A DNA stretch of 64,000 nucleotides from Kitasatospora arboriphila (GCF_000717275.1 NZ_JNYV01000002.1:62001-126000), one strand, 5' to 3'; positions 1 through 8,295 are shown, numbered from the stretch's first letter. The notes: generated by a model from the sequence alone, not told the origin. Program-made: numbers and translations.

Positions 1-239
1 ATACAGCGCTGGTGGCGGCGCTGAACCCAGTGGTGTCGGCAACCTCAAACGGCGTCGCACTTCCGGGCGGCCCCACGGGGGTGCAGATTGTTCCCACAGG
101 AGAAGCTCAGCCCATCGTCGTCACGGTGACAATGACATTCGACCCAGGCACCTTGGGCACAACCGCGCAGAACGAGACGATCAATCTCTCTGCCACCGCG
201 CTGACCCTGGTCCAGAACCCAAATCCAGTTACTCCCTAA
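1..239 (+). CDS. C-terminal part of a probable SipW-type exported surface protein (5' end off the window)
   Basis: The reading frame is open from the left edge (first full codon at position 3) to TAA at 237-239, so only about 79 C-terminal residues are visible. They are Thr/Val/Ala-rich with alternating beta-strand character, for example VTVTMTFDPGTLG followed by NETINLSATALTLVQ. Actinobacterial 'alternate-type signal peptide' proteins typically end with this kind of beta strand. It sits 4 nt before another SipW-type exported protein and upstream of a SipW-like signal peptidase, so it is probably the first visible gene of that operon. The signal peptide that would prove this is outside the window. 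The family assignment is inference from context and composition. Confidence 0.6.
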   Translation, partial: TALVAALNPVVSATSNGVALPGGPTGVQIVPTGEAQPIVVTVTMTFDPGTLGTTAQNETINLSATALTLVQNPNPVTP

Positions 240-243
240 TTAG

Positions 244-768
244 GTGAAAAAGTTCTGGTTGGGGGCTGCGGCCGCCGTGACGATCACCGTGCTGGTTGTG
301 CTGTCAACGCAGCAAACCAGCGCGACCTGGCGCGGCCAGGATCAGATCGGCGCCGCAACCCTCACATCAGGCGAGTTGAGGATTCTCGCCGGCGGCTCGA
401 ACACGTATCCGTGGACGGCCTTCGGCGGGACCAACCTCAGCCCGGGCTCGGTGGTACAACGCCCGCTGACCATTTCGGTGGTCGGCAATACCAAGGTCAG
501 TTACCGGCTGTTGTCGATTACGCCGACCGCGTCCGCGGTTCCACTGTCCTTCTCTGTCTCGGTCGTCAGCGGCACCGCCGGTTGCCCGGCGAGTGGCAAT
601 CCAACAGGAATCGTGTTCGGACCGTGGACTTCCTTCCCGACTGTGGCGCGTACCGTCGCCATCAACACCTCCGAGGTGTGGTGCCTTCGCGCCACTGTCG
701 GGGCCTCGGCACCACAGAACAGCACAAGCGCGGTCACACTCAATTTTCGAGCGGATCAACAGCTATGA
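244..768 (+). CDS. SipW-type signal-peptide surface protein
   Basis: 174 aa with a GTG start. Lys2-Lys3 and a hydrophobic stretch (about residues 5-22) lead into TSATWRGQDQIG, which resembles the small-residue/aromatic motif followed by a short polar turn that SipW (TasA/camelysin-type) signal peptides show. The mature part is beta-rich, with two Cys (CPASGN and VWCLRA) that could form a disulfide. It ends with an ATGA overlap into the adjacent signal peptidase gene (765-768), which implies translational coupling of a substrate and its processing enzyme. Biological role unknown; TasA-like proteins form fibres or surface coats elsewhere, but nothing here proves fibre formation. Confidence 0.75.
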   Translation: MKKFWLGAAAAVTITVLVVLSTQQTSATWRGQDQIGAATLTSGELRILAGGSNTYPWTAFGGTNLSPGSVVQRPLTISVVGNTKVSYRLLSITPTASAVPLSFSVSVVSGTAGCPASGNPTGIVFGPWTSFPTVARTVAINTSEVWCLRATVGASAPQNSTSAVTLNFRADQQL

Positions 769-1364
769 CCGATTCAAGTTCGACGGACGAACACACCGGG
801 CCTATGTGGTGGCTACGTTCAGCTTTGAGCTGGGCGTTGCTCCTGTCGATGGCCGCGGTGCTGGTGGTCACCGTTCTGATCCCGGTCGCGGCAGGTGCCG
901 ATCGATTCACGGTGCTGACGGGGTCCATGCAGCCGACATACCCGCCAGGGACGCTGATCATCGTCAAGCCCGTCAACGCCAAGGATCTCCGGCTCGGTGA
1001 CCCGATCACGTATCAACTGCGGCCAGGTGAGCCCGCGGTCGTCACTCACCGAATAATCGCCAGCTCCCAAAACGCTAGGGGTGAACGGACATACACCACG
1101 CAGGGTGACGCCAACGACACCCCCGACACCGAACCCGTTGTGGCCGAACAGGTCAATGGAAAGGTCTGGTACAGCATCCCCTACCTCGGGTATGTCAACA
1201 ACTGGCTCACCGGACAGCAGCGAGCCTGGACCATCGGTGCACTGGTGATCGGGCTGTTCTCCTACGCCCTCCTGCTGACTGTCGGCAGCGTTCGCGACGC
1301 ACGACGCTCACGTCGGCAGGAGACCGAATCAGAAGAGACGTCACATCATGTCGCACAGCTTTGA
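765..1364 (+). CDS. sipW: SipW-like signal peptidase I (S26B, Ser/His type)
   Basis: 199 aa from the ATG at 765, chosen because it overlaps the previous stop as ATGA. An N-terminal transmembrane segment (about 20-43) is followed by the catalytic Ser54 in TGSMQPTYPPG. His95 in VVTHRI sits where bacterial type I peptidases carry Lys, which is the hallmark of the archaeal/ER/SipW branch. The GDAN box is at 114-117. A second hydrophobic helix lies near the C-terminus (about 150-172). The enzyme should act at the outer face of the membrane on SipW-type signal peptides, and candidate substrates lie on both sides. The 3' end overlaps the next gene by 17 nt. Confidence 0.88.
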   Translation: MTDSSSTDEHTGPMWWLRSALSWALLLSMAAVLVVTVLIPVAAGADRFTVLTGSMQPTYPPGTLIIVKPVNAKDLRLGDPITYQLRPGEPAVVTHRIIASSQNARGERTYTTQGDANDTPDTEPVVAEQVNGKVWYSIPYLGYVNNWLTGQQRAWTIGALVIGLFSYALLLTVGSVRDARRSRRQETESEETSHHVAQL

Positions 1365-1986
1365 CTCGACCCGTTTCCGGGAGGCGCTCACCGGGCCTCT
1401 CGGTGTCCGGCTGCGAGCAATCCTGGCCATCGGCATCGTCCTGGGACTCGGCGCCGTCGGAACGATGGCATTGTGGAGCAATTCCGCGGCGGCAACGTCG
1501 GGAGACTTCAAGACCGGCGTGGTCGACCTCCGCGTCAACGCAGCCAAAGAGTACTCCTTCACCGGCGCAACGGGTCTCACCATGACCAACATGCTTCCGG
1601 GCGAGAGCAGAGCGGCAACACTGCAGGTGCAAAACAGCCTTTCAACACTTCCGGTCAGCTACACGATGGCAGCAAGTACCCCGGTGGGCAGCCCTGCACT
1701 AGCCAACAATCTTCGGATGACGGTGTTCGCGAGTGCCTCACCCACCAACGGAACCGCCAACGGACTGGCCACCGGAAGCTGCACCGGCACCCAGATCGGC
1801 ACAGCCGTTCTGCGCGCTGCTAACTCAGTGTCCGTCATCACCACCGCGCAGACGCTGAGCGCGACCGCGGGCACCAATACAAGAGCGCTGTGTTTTGTTG
1901 TGGCACTCGTGCCAGCCGCTCCCCTCAGCGTCCAGAGTCAGACACTCTCGTCCATCACCGCCACGTTCATTGCGACATCAACATGA
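1348..1986 (+). CDS. SipW-type signal-peptide surface protein
   Basis: 212 aa. A basic N-terminus (R9, R11, R21, R23), a transmembrane stretch at about 24-42 and then GTMALWSNSAAATSGDF give a classic SipW-type signal region (GT-x-A-aromatic-S-x-S-A). The mature domain is Thr/Ser/Ala-rich and beta-predicted. Two Cys (SCTGTQ and ALCFVV) could pair. The start overlaps the sipW gene by 17 nt and the stop overlaps the next gene as ATGA at 1983, so the cassette is one tightly coupled transcription unit. Probably a cell-surface or matrix protein released by the neighbouring peptidases. No closer function is recognisable. Confidence 0.78.
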   Translation: MSHSFDSTRFREALTGPLGVRLRAILAIGIVLGLGAVGTMALWSNSAAATSGDFKTGVVDLRVNAAKEYSFTGATGLTMTNMLPGESRAATLQVQNSLSTLPVSYTMAASTPVGSPALANNLRMTVFASASPTNGTANGLATGSCTGTQIGTAVLRAANSVSVITTAQTLSATAGTNTRALCFVVALVPAAPLSVQSQTLSSITATFIATST

Positions 1987-3887
1987 CGCACACAATCACC
2001 CATCCGACCGACCATCGCAGTCGCGCCAGGATCCTTCGCGAGATCGCGCTGACGGCCGCTGCCGCCCTCGGGCTGCTCTGCATCATCGCGGCAGCGGCAG
2101 CCATGTTCCTCGGCATCACACCCCTGATCGTTCGGTCCGGCTCGATGGAGCCAACCATCCCCACAGGTGCGCTGGCCATCGCAAAAGACGTGTCCGCCAA
2201 CGACATCAACCCCGGCGACGTGATCAGCGTCGACGACCCCTCCGGACTCCGAATCACTCACCGCGTGGTGTCGGTCGACTCCACCGCGGGCGACGCTGTG
2301 GCAGTGACGCTGCAAGGCGACGCGAACAACGTGCCAGACTTCGTCCCCTACGTGGTCGACTCCGCGGACCGGGTGTTGTTCCACGTCAATGGCCTCGGCT
2401 ACGTGGTCGCATGGCTGGACACACCCGCAGCGAAAGTCATCGGCGGACTGTTTGTGGTCGGCCTCCTCTGGTTGGTGGTCTTTCCCACCGGCCGTAATCG
2501 AAAAGACAGCGCCGGCAGGACGCCACGCGTCGACAAACCCAAACATGCGGCCCGTGCTACGCCACCCTTCGTCGTCCTCGGCCTGGCAGCAACGATGCTG
2601 ATCACTGTTGCCAATTCCGAGGGAACCGCGGCGGTCTACACCAGTCAAGCTTCGGCGATCACCGGCTCGTTTGCGTCTCGGTCCGACTTCGTCCCGCAGA
2701 TCAACTGGCCCGTCTACGGTGCCGAGTACGTCACGTGTTCCACCGGCGGTGCGTCCAACGCGCGCATGGTCACCCTGACCTGGCGACACATGGGACCGCC
2801 TTACCGGTACCGAATGATCCTCCGCGATGACACCGGCAATGTGTGGCGAACCATCGACATCGACCCCGGTACCGCAGCTGCCACGTTGTCGCTTCAGTCA
2901 GTTACATTCGGGGCCACCGGTTTTCCCATTCGCTCAACCCAGTGGGACTACAACGCCGAGATCCACACCATTCTGCCCGGGGGTGCTGTCTCGTCGGCCT
3001 GGCGTGGCTACCGGGTGTACCAGGATTCCATCTCGTACAACCACGAAAACCTCTCTTGCCGTAGCCCTCAAGTCGCTGGATACAGCGGATACATTCCGCC
3101 GCCGGCGTCCATTACCTGCGTGACAAACGCCGGTGCCAAAACCGCCACCGTGTCCTGGCCCCACCTGGCCGGATACACCTACCGGGTGACCGTTCGGGAT
3201 CCAGCGACTCAAAACGTCGCGTACTCCGCCAATGTATCGGCACCGTCTGGCACTGCCGCGGGCCAACCGGTGAGCAGAACGATCTCGTATACCGACGTCC
3301 AAAACGGTGGTCTCACCGGCACAGCTGCCAACGTCGAAGTCCATACCCGCGTAGACGACACACATCAGTCGACTGAGGTTGTATCCCATCAGATCACTGC
3401 AAGCTCGGCCAACGGTGTCGCCTGTGTTGTACCCGCGGCGGGTGCCCTGCGCATCGCGCCCACGACAACCACCGCGCCCACAACCACAACCACAACCACG
3501 ATTGCCGCGCCTACGACCACAACAACCACCGCCGCACCCACAACCACCGCACCCACGACCACCACGGCCACAACCTCCGCACCCACGACAACGACCACAA
3601 CGACGACGGCAGCCGCAACGGAGCAACCACTCTCCGCGGTCACCACCTCATCGTCTGGCAGCTACTCAGCACAGTTGATGCAGACCGCCGCTGGGCCAGC
3701 AGTGGTCATCCGAAACGCCAGCAAGTTGGAGGAAATCCGCACACCCGCAGCAGCCGATGACACCCTCCGATGGGTCACCGATTCCGACGAACTGCGGGTG
3801 ACCGGCGTATCGGGGACGACCTCCATCAGCCGTGCAACCGGAACATGGCTCTCCTCGCCCTATTCGGGGCCCACCGGCTCCGGATAG
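1983..3887 (+). CDS. Signal peptidase (S26B) fused to a SipW-type signal region and a large surface domain with Thr/Pro stalk
   Basis: 634 aa from ATG 1983 (ATGA overlap with the previous gene). Residues 1-180 form a complete SipW-like peptidase: transmembrane helix about 21-43, Ser54 in RSGSMEPT, His93 in ITHRV, GDAN at 112-115, second helix about 160-178. After a Lys/Arg-rich linker comes another hydrophobic stretch (about 196-212) and then GTAAVYTSQASAITGSF from Gly214, which looks like a SipW-type signal-peptide junction. About 270 residues of beta-rich, Ig/FN3-like extracellular sequence follow, with Cys in VTCSTGG, LSCRSP, ITCVTN and VACVVP. Then a Thr/Pro/Ala-rich linker runs at about 493-545, and a roughly 85-residue C-terminal domain ends the protein. 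Family peptidases are normally 170-220 aa. The peptidase assignment is firm; self-processing is inference. Confidence 0.8.
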   Translation: MTHTITHPTDHRSRARILREIALTAAAALGLLCIIAAAAAMFLGITPLIVRSGSMEPTIPTGALAIAKDVSANDINPGDVISVDDPSGLRITHRVVSVDSTAGDAVAVTLQGDANNVPDFVPYVVDSADRVLFHVNGLGYVVAWLDTPAAKVIGGLFVVGLLWLVVFPTGRNRKDSAGRTPRVDKPKHAARATPPFVVLGLAATMLITVANSEGTAAVYTSQASAITGSFASRSDFVPQINWPVYGAEYVTCSTGGASNARMVTLTWRHMGPPYRYRMILRDDTGNVWRTIDIDPGTAAATLSLQSVTFGATGFPIRSTQWDYNAEIHTILPGGAVSSAWRGYRVYQDSISYNHENLSCRSPQVAGYSGYIPPPASITCVTNAGAKTATVSWPHLAGYTYRVTVRDPATQNVAYSANVSAPSGTAAGQPVSRTISYTDVQNGGLTGTAANVEVHTRVDDTHQSTEVVSHQITASSANGVACVVPAAGALRIAPTTTTAPTTTTTTTIAAPTTTTTTAAPTTTAPTTTTATTSAPTTTTTTTTAAATEQPLSAVTTSSSGSYSAQLMQTAAGPAVVIRNASKLEEIRTPAAADDTLRWVTDSDELRVTGVSGTTSISRATGTWLSSPYSGPTGSG

Positions 3888-3988
3888 CCAGCACCCGCAC
3901 GCAGCGGCTCGACAGAACGTCACAAGGAATCCGACCTGTTCGACGGTTGATCCTGTCTCGTCGACGCCTCGGGCGCTACTGTTCGATC

Positions 3989-4738
3989 GTGGACTTCAGC
4001 GACGCACTCTTGGAACAAAATCGTCTCCTCGGTGAGGAGATCCGGCATGCCGACTTCGCGCTGCCCGTGCCTACCTGTCCCGAATGGAATATCCAGCAAC
4101 TCTTCCGGCATGTCGGCCGTGGAGATCGCTGGGCGGCGCAGATCGTGGGCGAGCAACGTGACAGTCCGGCCGATCCGCGCCAGGTGCCGAACGGCAAACC
4201 GCCGGAAGACATCGACGGTGCCATCGAGTGGTTCAACGACGGTGTGCAGACGCTCCTCGCCGCAGTCGCGCAGACCGGTGCCGACACCCCGGTGTGGACG
4301 TTCACCGGACCGCAGCCGGCCGCCTGGTGGATTCGACGACGTTTACACGAGACCACCGTGCACCGCGCGGATGCCCAACTGGCGCTTGATGTTCCGTTCG
4401 ATCTCTCTGCTGATCTCGCTGCCGACGGAATTTCCGAATGGCTGGGTCTCATGGCGGCGCGGCCGGCAGACGCGACGGCTCCCCTGGACAACGGGGCAAC
4501 CCTGCATCTACATGCATCCGAGACGGATCTCGGTCCTGACGGTGAATGGTTCATCCGCGGACAGCAAGGAGTGGTGGCGTGGGACCACAGCCACGCAAAA
4601 GCAGATGCTGCCGTACGCGGGCCGGCATCGGGCCTGCTGCTGGCGATCAGCCGACGCAAATCGGCGGAGGAAGCGGGCCTGGAGATCTTAGGTGATCGTC
4701 AGGTGTGGGACACCTGGCTCGAACGTACCCAGTTCTGA
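3989..4738 (+). CDS. Maleylpyruvate isomerase/DinB-fold family protein (mycothiol-dependent type)
   Basis: 249 aa from a GTG at 3989. The frame is open further upstream, but that part is Arg-rich and has no family-like sequence. The N-terminal helix-bundle signature is visible: VPTCPEWNIQQLFRHVGRGDRWAAQIV, with the His of the metal site, then WWIRRRLHETTVHRADA supplying further His candidates. This is the layout of actinobacterial TIGR03083-type proteins (MDMPI N- and C-terminal domains), which use mycothiol and a divalent metal. The C-terminal half is beta-rich (GATLHLHASE, GEWFIRG), as expected of the SCP2-like MDMPI_C domain. It stands alone here, so the substrate is unknown. Confidence 0.75.
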   Translation: MDFSDALLEQNRLLGEEIRHADFALPVPTCPEWNIQQLFRHVGRGDRWAAQIVGEQRDSPADPRQVPNGKPPEDIDGAIEWFNDGVQTLLAAVAQTGADTPVWTFTGPQPAAWWIRRRLHETTVHRADAQLALDVPFDLSADLAADGISEWLGLMAARPADATAPLDNGATLHLHASETDLGPDGEWFIRGQQGVVAWDHSHAKADAAVRGPASGLLLAISRRKSAEEAGLEILGDRQVWDTWLERTQF

Positions 4739-4763
4739 CCGGCAGTTCTGAGTCAGCCGATCA

Positions 4764-5738
4764 TCAAGGCAGTGTCCAGAACACCACGGTGACAAGGTAG
4801 AACACCACGGTCCACAGAGCCATCACCGCGAGGATCACTGCGAATCCCCGCAAGTTCGTCTGCCTCTTGGGGGTGCTCGGTGACGGGTACAGCCAGTGAC
4901 CGAGGATCTTGTTGACGTAGTACGGCATCGTGAAGAAGGTCATCACAAAGCTCGACAGCAGGTTGCCGATCAGCAACCCGAGCCAGAGCGGCATGCCCAG
5001 AGGTGAAAGGGCAAGCGAGAGCAGCACAACGGTGGGATAGAGACCCACCCAGACGGCGGTGGACATCTTCGTGTCCGACGGTATCGGCGCACGGTGACCG
5101 TCTTGGTCGAACGCGAACCAGCTACCGAATGAGTTGTCGATGGTGCGCAACTCGAACTCGTTGAACTTCTTGCCCTCGTCCAGCAGTACCTGCCGCTCAC
5201 GTGAGGTGAGCCATGCATCCAGGTCGGCGGCACTGTCGAAGCGGTACAACGCCGTCCACTCGTTCTGCAGGCCCTCGATGGGCCGGAACAGTTCAGTCCC
5301 GCGAAACCCCTTGAACCCGGTCTCGGCCTCGCGCATGCGGCCCTGCCATTCGAGGAAGTCGTCGATGTGTTCCGGCGAGACCCGGTGTGTCACCACCACG
5401 GTGACAAGCGGATCCACCGGGGCCGCGCCACCGGTGATGACCTGTTGCGTCGCGGGGCCGTCGAAGTACTCTCGGCCCTTGTCGAGATGTTCTTGCCGTG
5501 TGGCGCTGTTGATCCACGCCTGCACGTGGGCCACCGAATCGAAGCGATACACCACCACCCAGTCGGGCTGGACGTCTGTCGGTTGAGCCGTCTCGGCGGC
5601 GATGAACCCCGGATAGCGGGCCGCCGCAGCATTCATGTCGTCTTGCCAGATGGCAAATGCACGCTCAGTTCCTGGGCGGACCTTTTGGCCGATGATCACC
5701 GTTGCGGCATTGTTTGTGGTTGTTGCTTCGGCGGTCAT
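4764..5738 (-). CDS. Tandem antibiotic-biosynthesis-monooxygenase (ABM) domain membrane protein
   Basis: 324 aa. Two ABM-like ferredoxin-fold repeats are visible, roughly residues 10-100 and 108-205. Each contains a W-x-x-x-M/R-A segment, a PGF or KGF turn and a V/ALYRFDS strand (WVVVYRFDSVAHVQAWINS and WTALYRFDSAADLDAWLTS). A hydrophobic C-terminal third follows with about four membrane segments (TVVLLSLALSPLGMP, LGLLIGNLLSSFVMTFF, GFAVILAVMALWTVVFYLVTVVFW). The domain order matches the ABM-membrane fusions annotated as 'antibiotic biosynthesis monooxygenase' in Actinobacteria. ABM domains often act as cofactor-free oxygenases or haem-linked enzymes, but no catalytic residue can be assigned. 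It stands alone, converging on the previous gene. Confidence 0.75.
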   Translation of the reverse strand: MTAEATTTNNAATVIIGQKVRPGTERAFAIWQDDMNAAAARYPGFIAAETAQPTDVQPDWVVVYRFDSVAHVQAWINSATRQEHLDKGREYFDGPATQQVITGGAAPVDPLVTVVVTHRVSPEHIDDFLEWQGRMREAETGFKGFRGTELFRPIEGLQNEWTALYRFDSAADLDAWLTSRERQVLLDEGKKFNEFELRTIDNSFGSWFAFDQDGHRAPIPSDTKMSTAVWVGLYPTVVLLSLALSPLGMPLWLGLLIGNLLSSFVMTFFTMPYYVNKILGHWLYPSPSTPKRQTNLRGFAVILAVMALWTVVFYLVTVVFWTLP

Positions 5739-5968
5739 CGCCGGCTCCTACTCGTCGTCACGCGGTGGAATCACGGGCAGGCCGGCTTGGGCCACACCTC
5801 GACGTGACTCGAAGCGCGTCGTTTCGACTTCCTGGCGGAATCGTACGTGAGACGGCTGCGTTTCACCGGCCGTGTGCAGAAGTCGCTCATCGGCACGACC
5901 TCGGCGCAACCGAGGGAGGCAGCGACCGCGTGTCACGAAAACCCTTTGGCGCGAGCACCATTGACGCC

Positions 5969-6181
5969 TCAGACGCTGAAGGCGGCCGGAAATCGTCGAC
6001 GAAGTGCATCAATCTGTCGACGGACCTCGTACAGCTCGAACCGTTTGCGCGAGTGCGTCTCCGCCGACACCTTGTTGTTGGTCAGCTCTTCTTCGATCTG
6101 CGTTGCCCACAACTCGAGCTGGGCGGCGAAATACGTTGCCTGCGCCTCGTTCGAGTCCTGCTCCCACTGCCCGGAGGTCAT
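5969..6181 (-). CDS. Small conserved-looking protein, possibly coiled coil
   Basis: 70 aa. It is rich in Glu, Gln and Arg with heptad-like spacing (LELWATQIEEELTN, FELYEVRRQIDALRRRF), suggesting two helices forming a short hairpin or dimer. No signal peptide or membrane segment. The frame has sensible actinobacterial codon use, and no competing frame across it looks more protein-like. No strong ribosome binding site is seen, so the start is tentative. Function not recognised. Confidence 0.55.
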   Translation of the reverse strand: MTSGQWEQDSNEAQATYFAAQLELWATQIEEELTNNKVSAETHSRKRFELYEVRRQIDALRRRFPAAFSV

Positions 6182-6250
6182 GGCGCAAAATTGTAGCCGC
6201 TCTCTAGTTCCTGTCCGACCCAGATGGGCGCCCAGTTCACACCGGCGCAG

Positions 6251-6484
6251 TCATGCGAGGCGGCGGGTGCACACCTGACGGATCGCGGCGACGACGGACT
6301 GGTCGTGACTACCAGCCTGATCGGTGTCGAGCACATCGGTGAGGCGCTCGAAATAGTCCCGCTCCCCGATGCCGAACTCCACCAGGATGTCGTCGGCCGA
6401 CCCTCCGCCGTACGGGTACCACCGCCGGGCGAAGTCGAGCATTCGCTCCACCTCGTCCGGCGGGATGTTGCTCAGAGTGGTCAT
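6251..6484 (-). CDS. DUF3263-like small protein
   Basis: 77 aa from the ATG at 6484; an alternative in-frame ATG at 6526 would add 14 residues. The central part (EVERMLDFARRWYPYGGGSADD followed by ILVEFGIGERDYFERLTDVL) resembles the DUF3263 pattern of an aromatic-rich helix, a gap, then a helix-turn-helix-like segment with FG and YF. Such proteins are short and may bind DNA, but no function is established. It lies divergently from the arsenite-type carrier with 94 nt between starts. Neither start has a clear ribosome binding site. Confidence 0.55.
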   Translation of the reverse strand: MTTLSNIPPDEVERMLDFARRWYPYGGGSADDILVEFGIGERDYFERLTDVLDTDQAGSHDQSVVAAIRQVCTRRLA

Positions 6485-6578
6485 GGTCCAATTATCGATC
6501 CTGCGACTGAACTTCGCATCCGACAACGGGCCGGATCAGCCGTCTGAGAAGATCGTGCAGACCAGAAAGCGAGGGGCA

Positions 6579-7553
6579 GTGCGTCATCGACTGTCGACGT
6601 TGCTCGAGGTCCTCGACCGCCGGCAAGTGATCATCTACGTCGCGGCCATCGGTGCCGGCATCGTTCTCGGACTTGTCTCACCGGGCGCCGGCGGGTCGCT
6701 GGGCTGGGCCATCAATCCGGCTCTCGGCGCGCTCCTGTACGTGACGTTTCTGCAGATCCCCACCCGTGACCTCGCCCGGTCGCTGCGAGACCGCCGGTTC
6801 CTGGTCGCTGTCGCAGTACTCAACTTCGCCATCGTCCCGTTGGTGGTGGCGGCGATGTTTGTGTTCTTGCCGGACGAGCAGGCGATTCGGTTCGGTGTGC
6901 TTCTCGTGCTGCTCAGTCCCTGTATCGATTACGTAATCGTCTTCTCCGGGCTCGCTGGGGGCAGCGCTCATCGGTTGCTGGCCGCGACGCCGCTTCTGCT
7001 CCTGGCGCAGATGCTGTTGTTACCGGTCTACCTCGCCGTGTTCCTCGGGTCGGACCTCGCCCAGATCATCGCGGTGCGACCTCTCGTCGAGGCTTTTGTG
7101 ATCCTCATCGTGGTGCCACTGCTGCTCGCGTGGGCCACCCAGACGCTGGCGGTGCGTTTCCCGATCGCGCGTCGGGTGAGTTCATGTGCAACAGCCGCGA
7201 TGGTGCCGCTGATGGTCATCGTGCTGTTCGTGGTTGTCGCGTCGCAGATACCGAAGGTGTCCGGCAGTCTCGGTGACGTCGTCGCGGTTGTGCCGTTCTA
7301 CGTTCTCTTCCTGGTCGTGATGGCTGTTGTGGGTCGCTGGGTGGCCTCGAGGTTCGCGTTCGACAACCCCGGTCGCCGCGCACTGGTCTTCAGCGGTGCC
7401 ACCCGCAACTCACTCGTGGTGCTCCCGCTGGCCCTCGCCCTACCGGCGGGCTACGAGCTGGCAGCGGCCGTGGTGGTGACACAGACCCTCGTCGAGGTGG
7501 TCGGCATGGTCGTCTACGTCCGGGTGATTCCGTACCTGCTCCCTTCCCGTTGA
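6579..7553 (+). CDS. Arsenite/bile-acid:sodium symporter-type membrane carrier
   Basis: 324 aa from GTG 6579, preceded by a GAGGGG ribosome binding site at 6571-6576; the frame is open upstream but lacks membrane character. About ten hydrophobic segments are present. The hallmark unwound regions of the BART superfamily are recognisable: LLVLLSPCIDYVIVFSGLAGGS, with a Cys in the first half, and FSGATRNSLVVLPLALALP in the second, the second matching the ACR3/arsenic-resistance and SBF families. Likely an efflux or anion carrier in the cytoplasmic membrane. There is no arsR or arsC beside it, so the substrate is not settled. Arsenite is the best guess from the Cys and the family. Confidence 0.75.
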   Translation: MRHRLSTLLEVLDRRQVIIYVAAIGAGIVLGLVSPGAGGSLGWAINPALGALLYVTFLQIPTRDLARSLRDRRFLVAVAVLNFAIVPLVVAAMFVFLPDEQAIRFGVLLVLLSPCIDYVIVFSGLAGGSAHRLLAATPLLLLAQMLLLPVYLAVFLGSDLAQIIAVRPLVEAFVILIVVPLLLAWATQTLAVRFPIARRVSSCATAAMVPLMVIVLFVVVASQIPKVSGSLGDVVAVVPFYVLFLVVMAVVGRWVASRFAFDNPGRRALVFSGATRNSLVVLPLALALPAGYELAAAVVVTQTLVEVVGMVVYVRVIPYLLPSR

Positions 7554-7609
7554 CATCGTCTGCGCAATTGTCCGAAACGTTCACGAGACCGTGGCCTCCC
7601 TGACCTAGC

Positions 7610-8053
7610 GTGAGAAGGGTGCAACTCGACCAGCAGATCCACTTCCTGACCTTCGCCACCGCCGACCTCGACGCCGCACGGCAGTTCTATGTGAACGCTC
7701 TCGCATGGGAACCGCTGATGGACGTGGAGAACGAGATCATCTTCTTTCAGATCGCGCCCGGCGTTGTGCTCGGGTTCTTCGACGCCGGCAAGTTCGCCGA
7801 GGACGTCGGTGTGGCCGCTGCCCCAGCGATATCCGGTGCGACAGTTGCCCACAACGTCGACAGTCAGGACGCTGTCCGGGCGGTCGCCGACGCCATGGTC
7901 ACGGCCGGCGCGACGCTGCTCAAACCACCGCAGCCGGGCGCTTTCGGTGGCATCTTCCACGCACAGGTCCGTGATCCCAACGGCCTCATCTGGGAGATCG
8001 CACACAACCCCGGCTGGCACGTCGAGGCCGACGGAACGGTGGTCCTCGCCTGA
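7610..8053 (+). CDS. VOC (glyoxalase/bleomycin-resistance) family protein
   Basis: 147 aa from GTG 7610; another GTG at 7619 is possible. One beta-alpha-beta-beta-beta pair is clear: IHFLTFATADLDAARQFYVNAL at the N-terminus, then FFQIAPGVVLGFFD, and in the second half FHAQVRDPNGLIWEIAHNP with the conserved D-P-x-G-x-x-W-E end. His and Glu at the start and end of these motifs are candidate metal ligands. Actinobacterial VOC proteins include mycothiol-linked enzymes and dioxygenases; the substrate cannot be deduced. It follows the carrier by 56 nt in the same direction, but no link is evident. Confidence 0.8.
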   Translation: MRRVQLDQQIHFLTFATADLDAARQFYVNALAWEPLMDVENEIIFFQIAPGVVLGFFDAGKFAEDVGVAAAPAISGATVAHNVDSQDAVRAVADAMVTAGATLLKPPQPGAFGGIFHAQVRDPNGLIWEIAHNPGWHVEADGTVVLA

Positions 8054-8140
8054 CTCGGTCCTGGAGAATGCTTTTCGCTCGGCAACAGCAGGTGGCGACG
8101 TACGGTGGGGTCAGCACGCGCCCATCACCAGCGAGGATCG

Positions 8141-8290
8141 ATGACCTTTCCATTCGAAGACGAGGAACCCATCGGCGAGACCGATGAACTCCTGAGACAA
8201 GCCGCCGTCTACGAGGCGGGCGAGCACGGACACGAGATCAACCGCGGTCACGCCCTGGGTGGGACCGAGGGTTCCACGGACGGGCAGTAA
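8141..8290 (+). CDS. Small acidic protein
   Basis: 49 aa from ATG 8141, preceded by GCGAGGATCG, which offers a GAGG ribosome binding site about 6 nt upstream. The sequence is acidic (EDEEPIGETDELLRQ) with a Gly/His-rich tail, no membrane segment and no Cys. It ends 5 nt before the GH16-like gene and is probably co-transcribed with it. Function unknown. A longer start at 8105 is possible but has no ribosome binding site. Confidence 0.6.
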   Translation: MTFPFEDEEPIGETDELLRQAAVYEAGEHGHEINRGHALGGTEGSTDGQ

Positions 8291-8295
8291 TTCAC

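Noticed and set aside
2934..3646. Long minus-strand open frames rich in Gly, Cys, Val and Arg over the Thr/Pro-rich region
   Set aside because: They are shadows of the ACC/ACN-rich linker codons of the plus-strand fusion protein and have extreme composition with no domain-like pattern.
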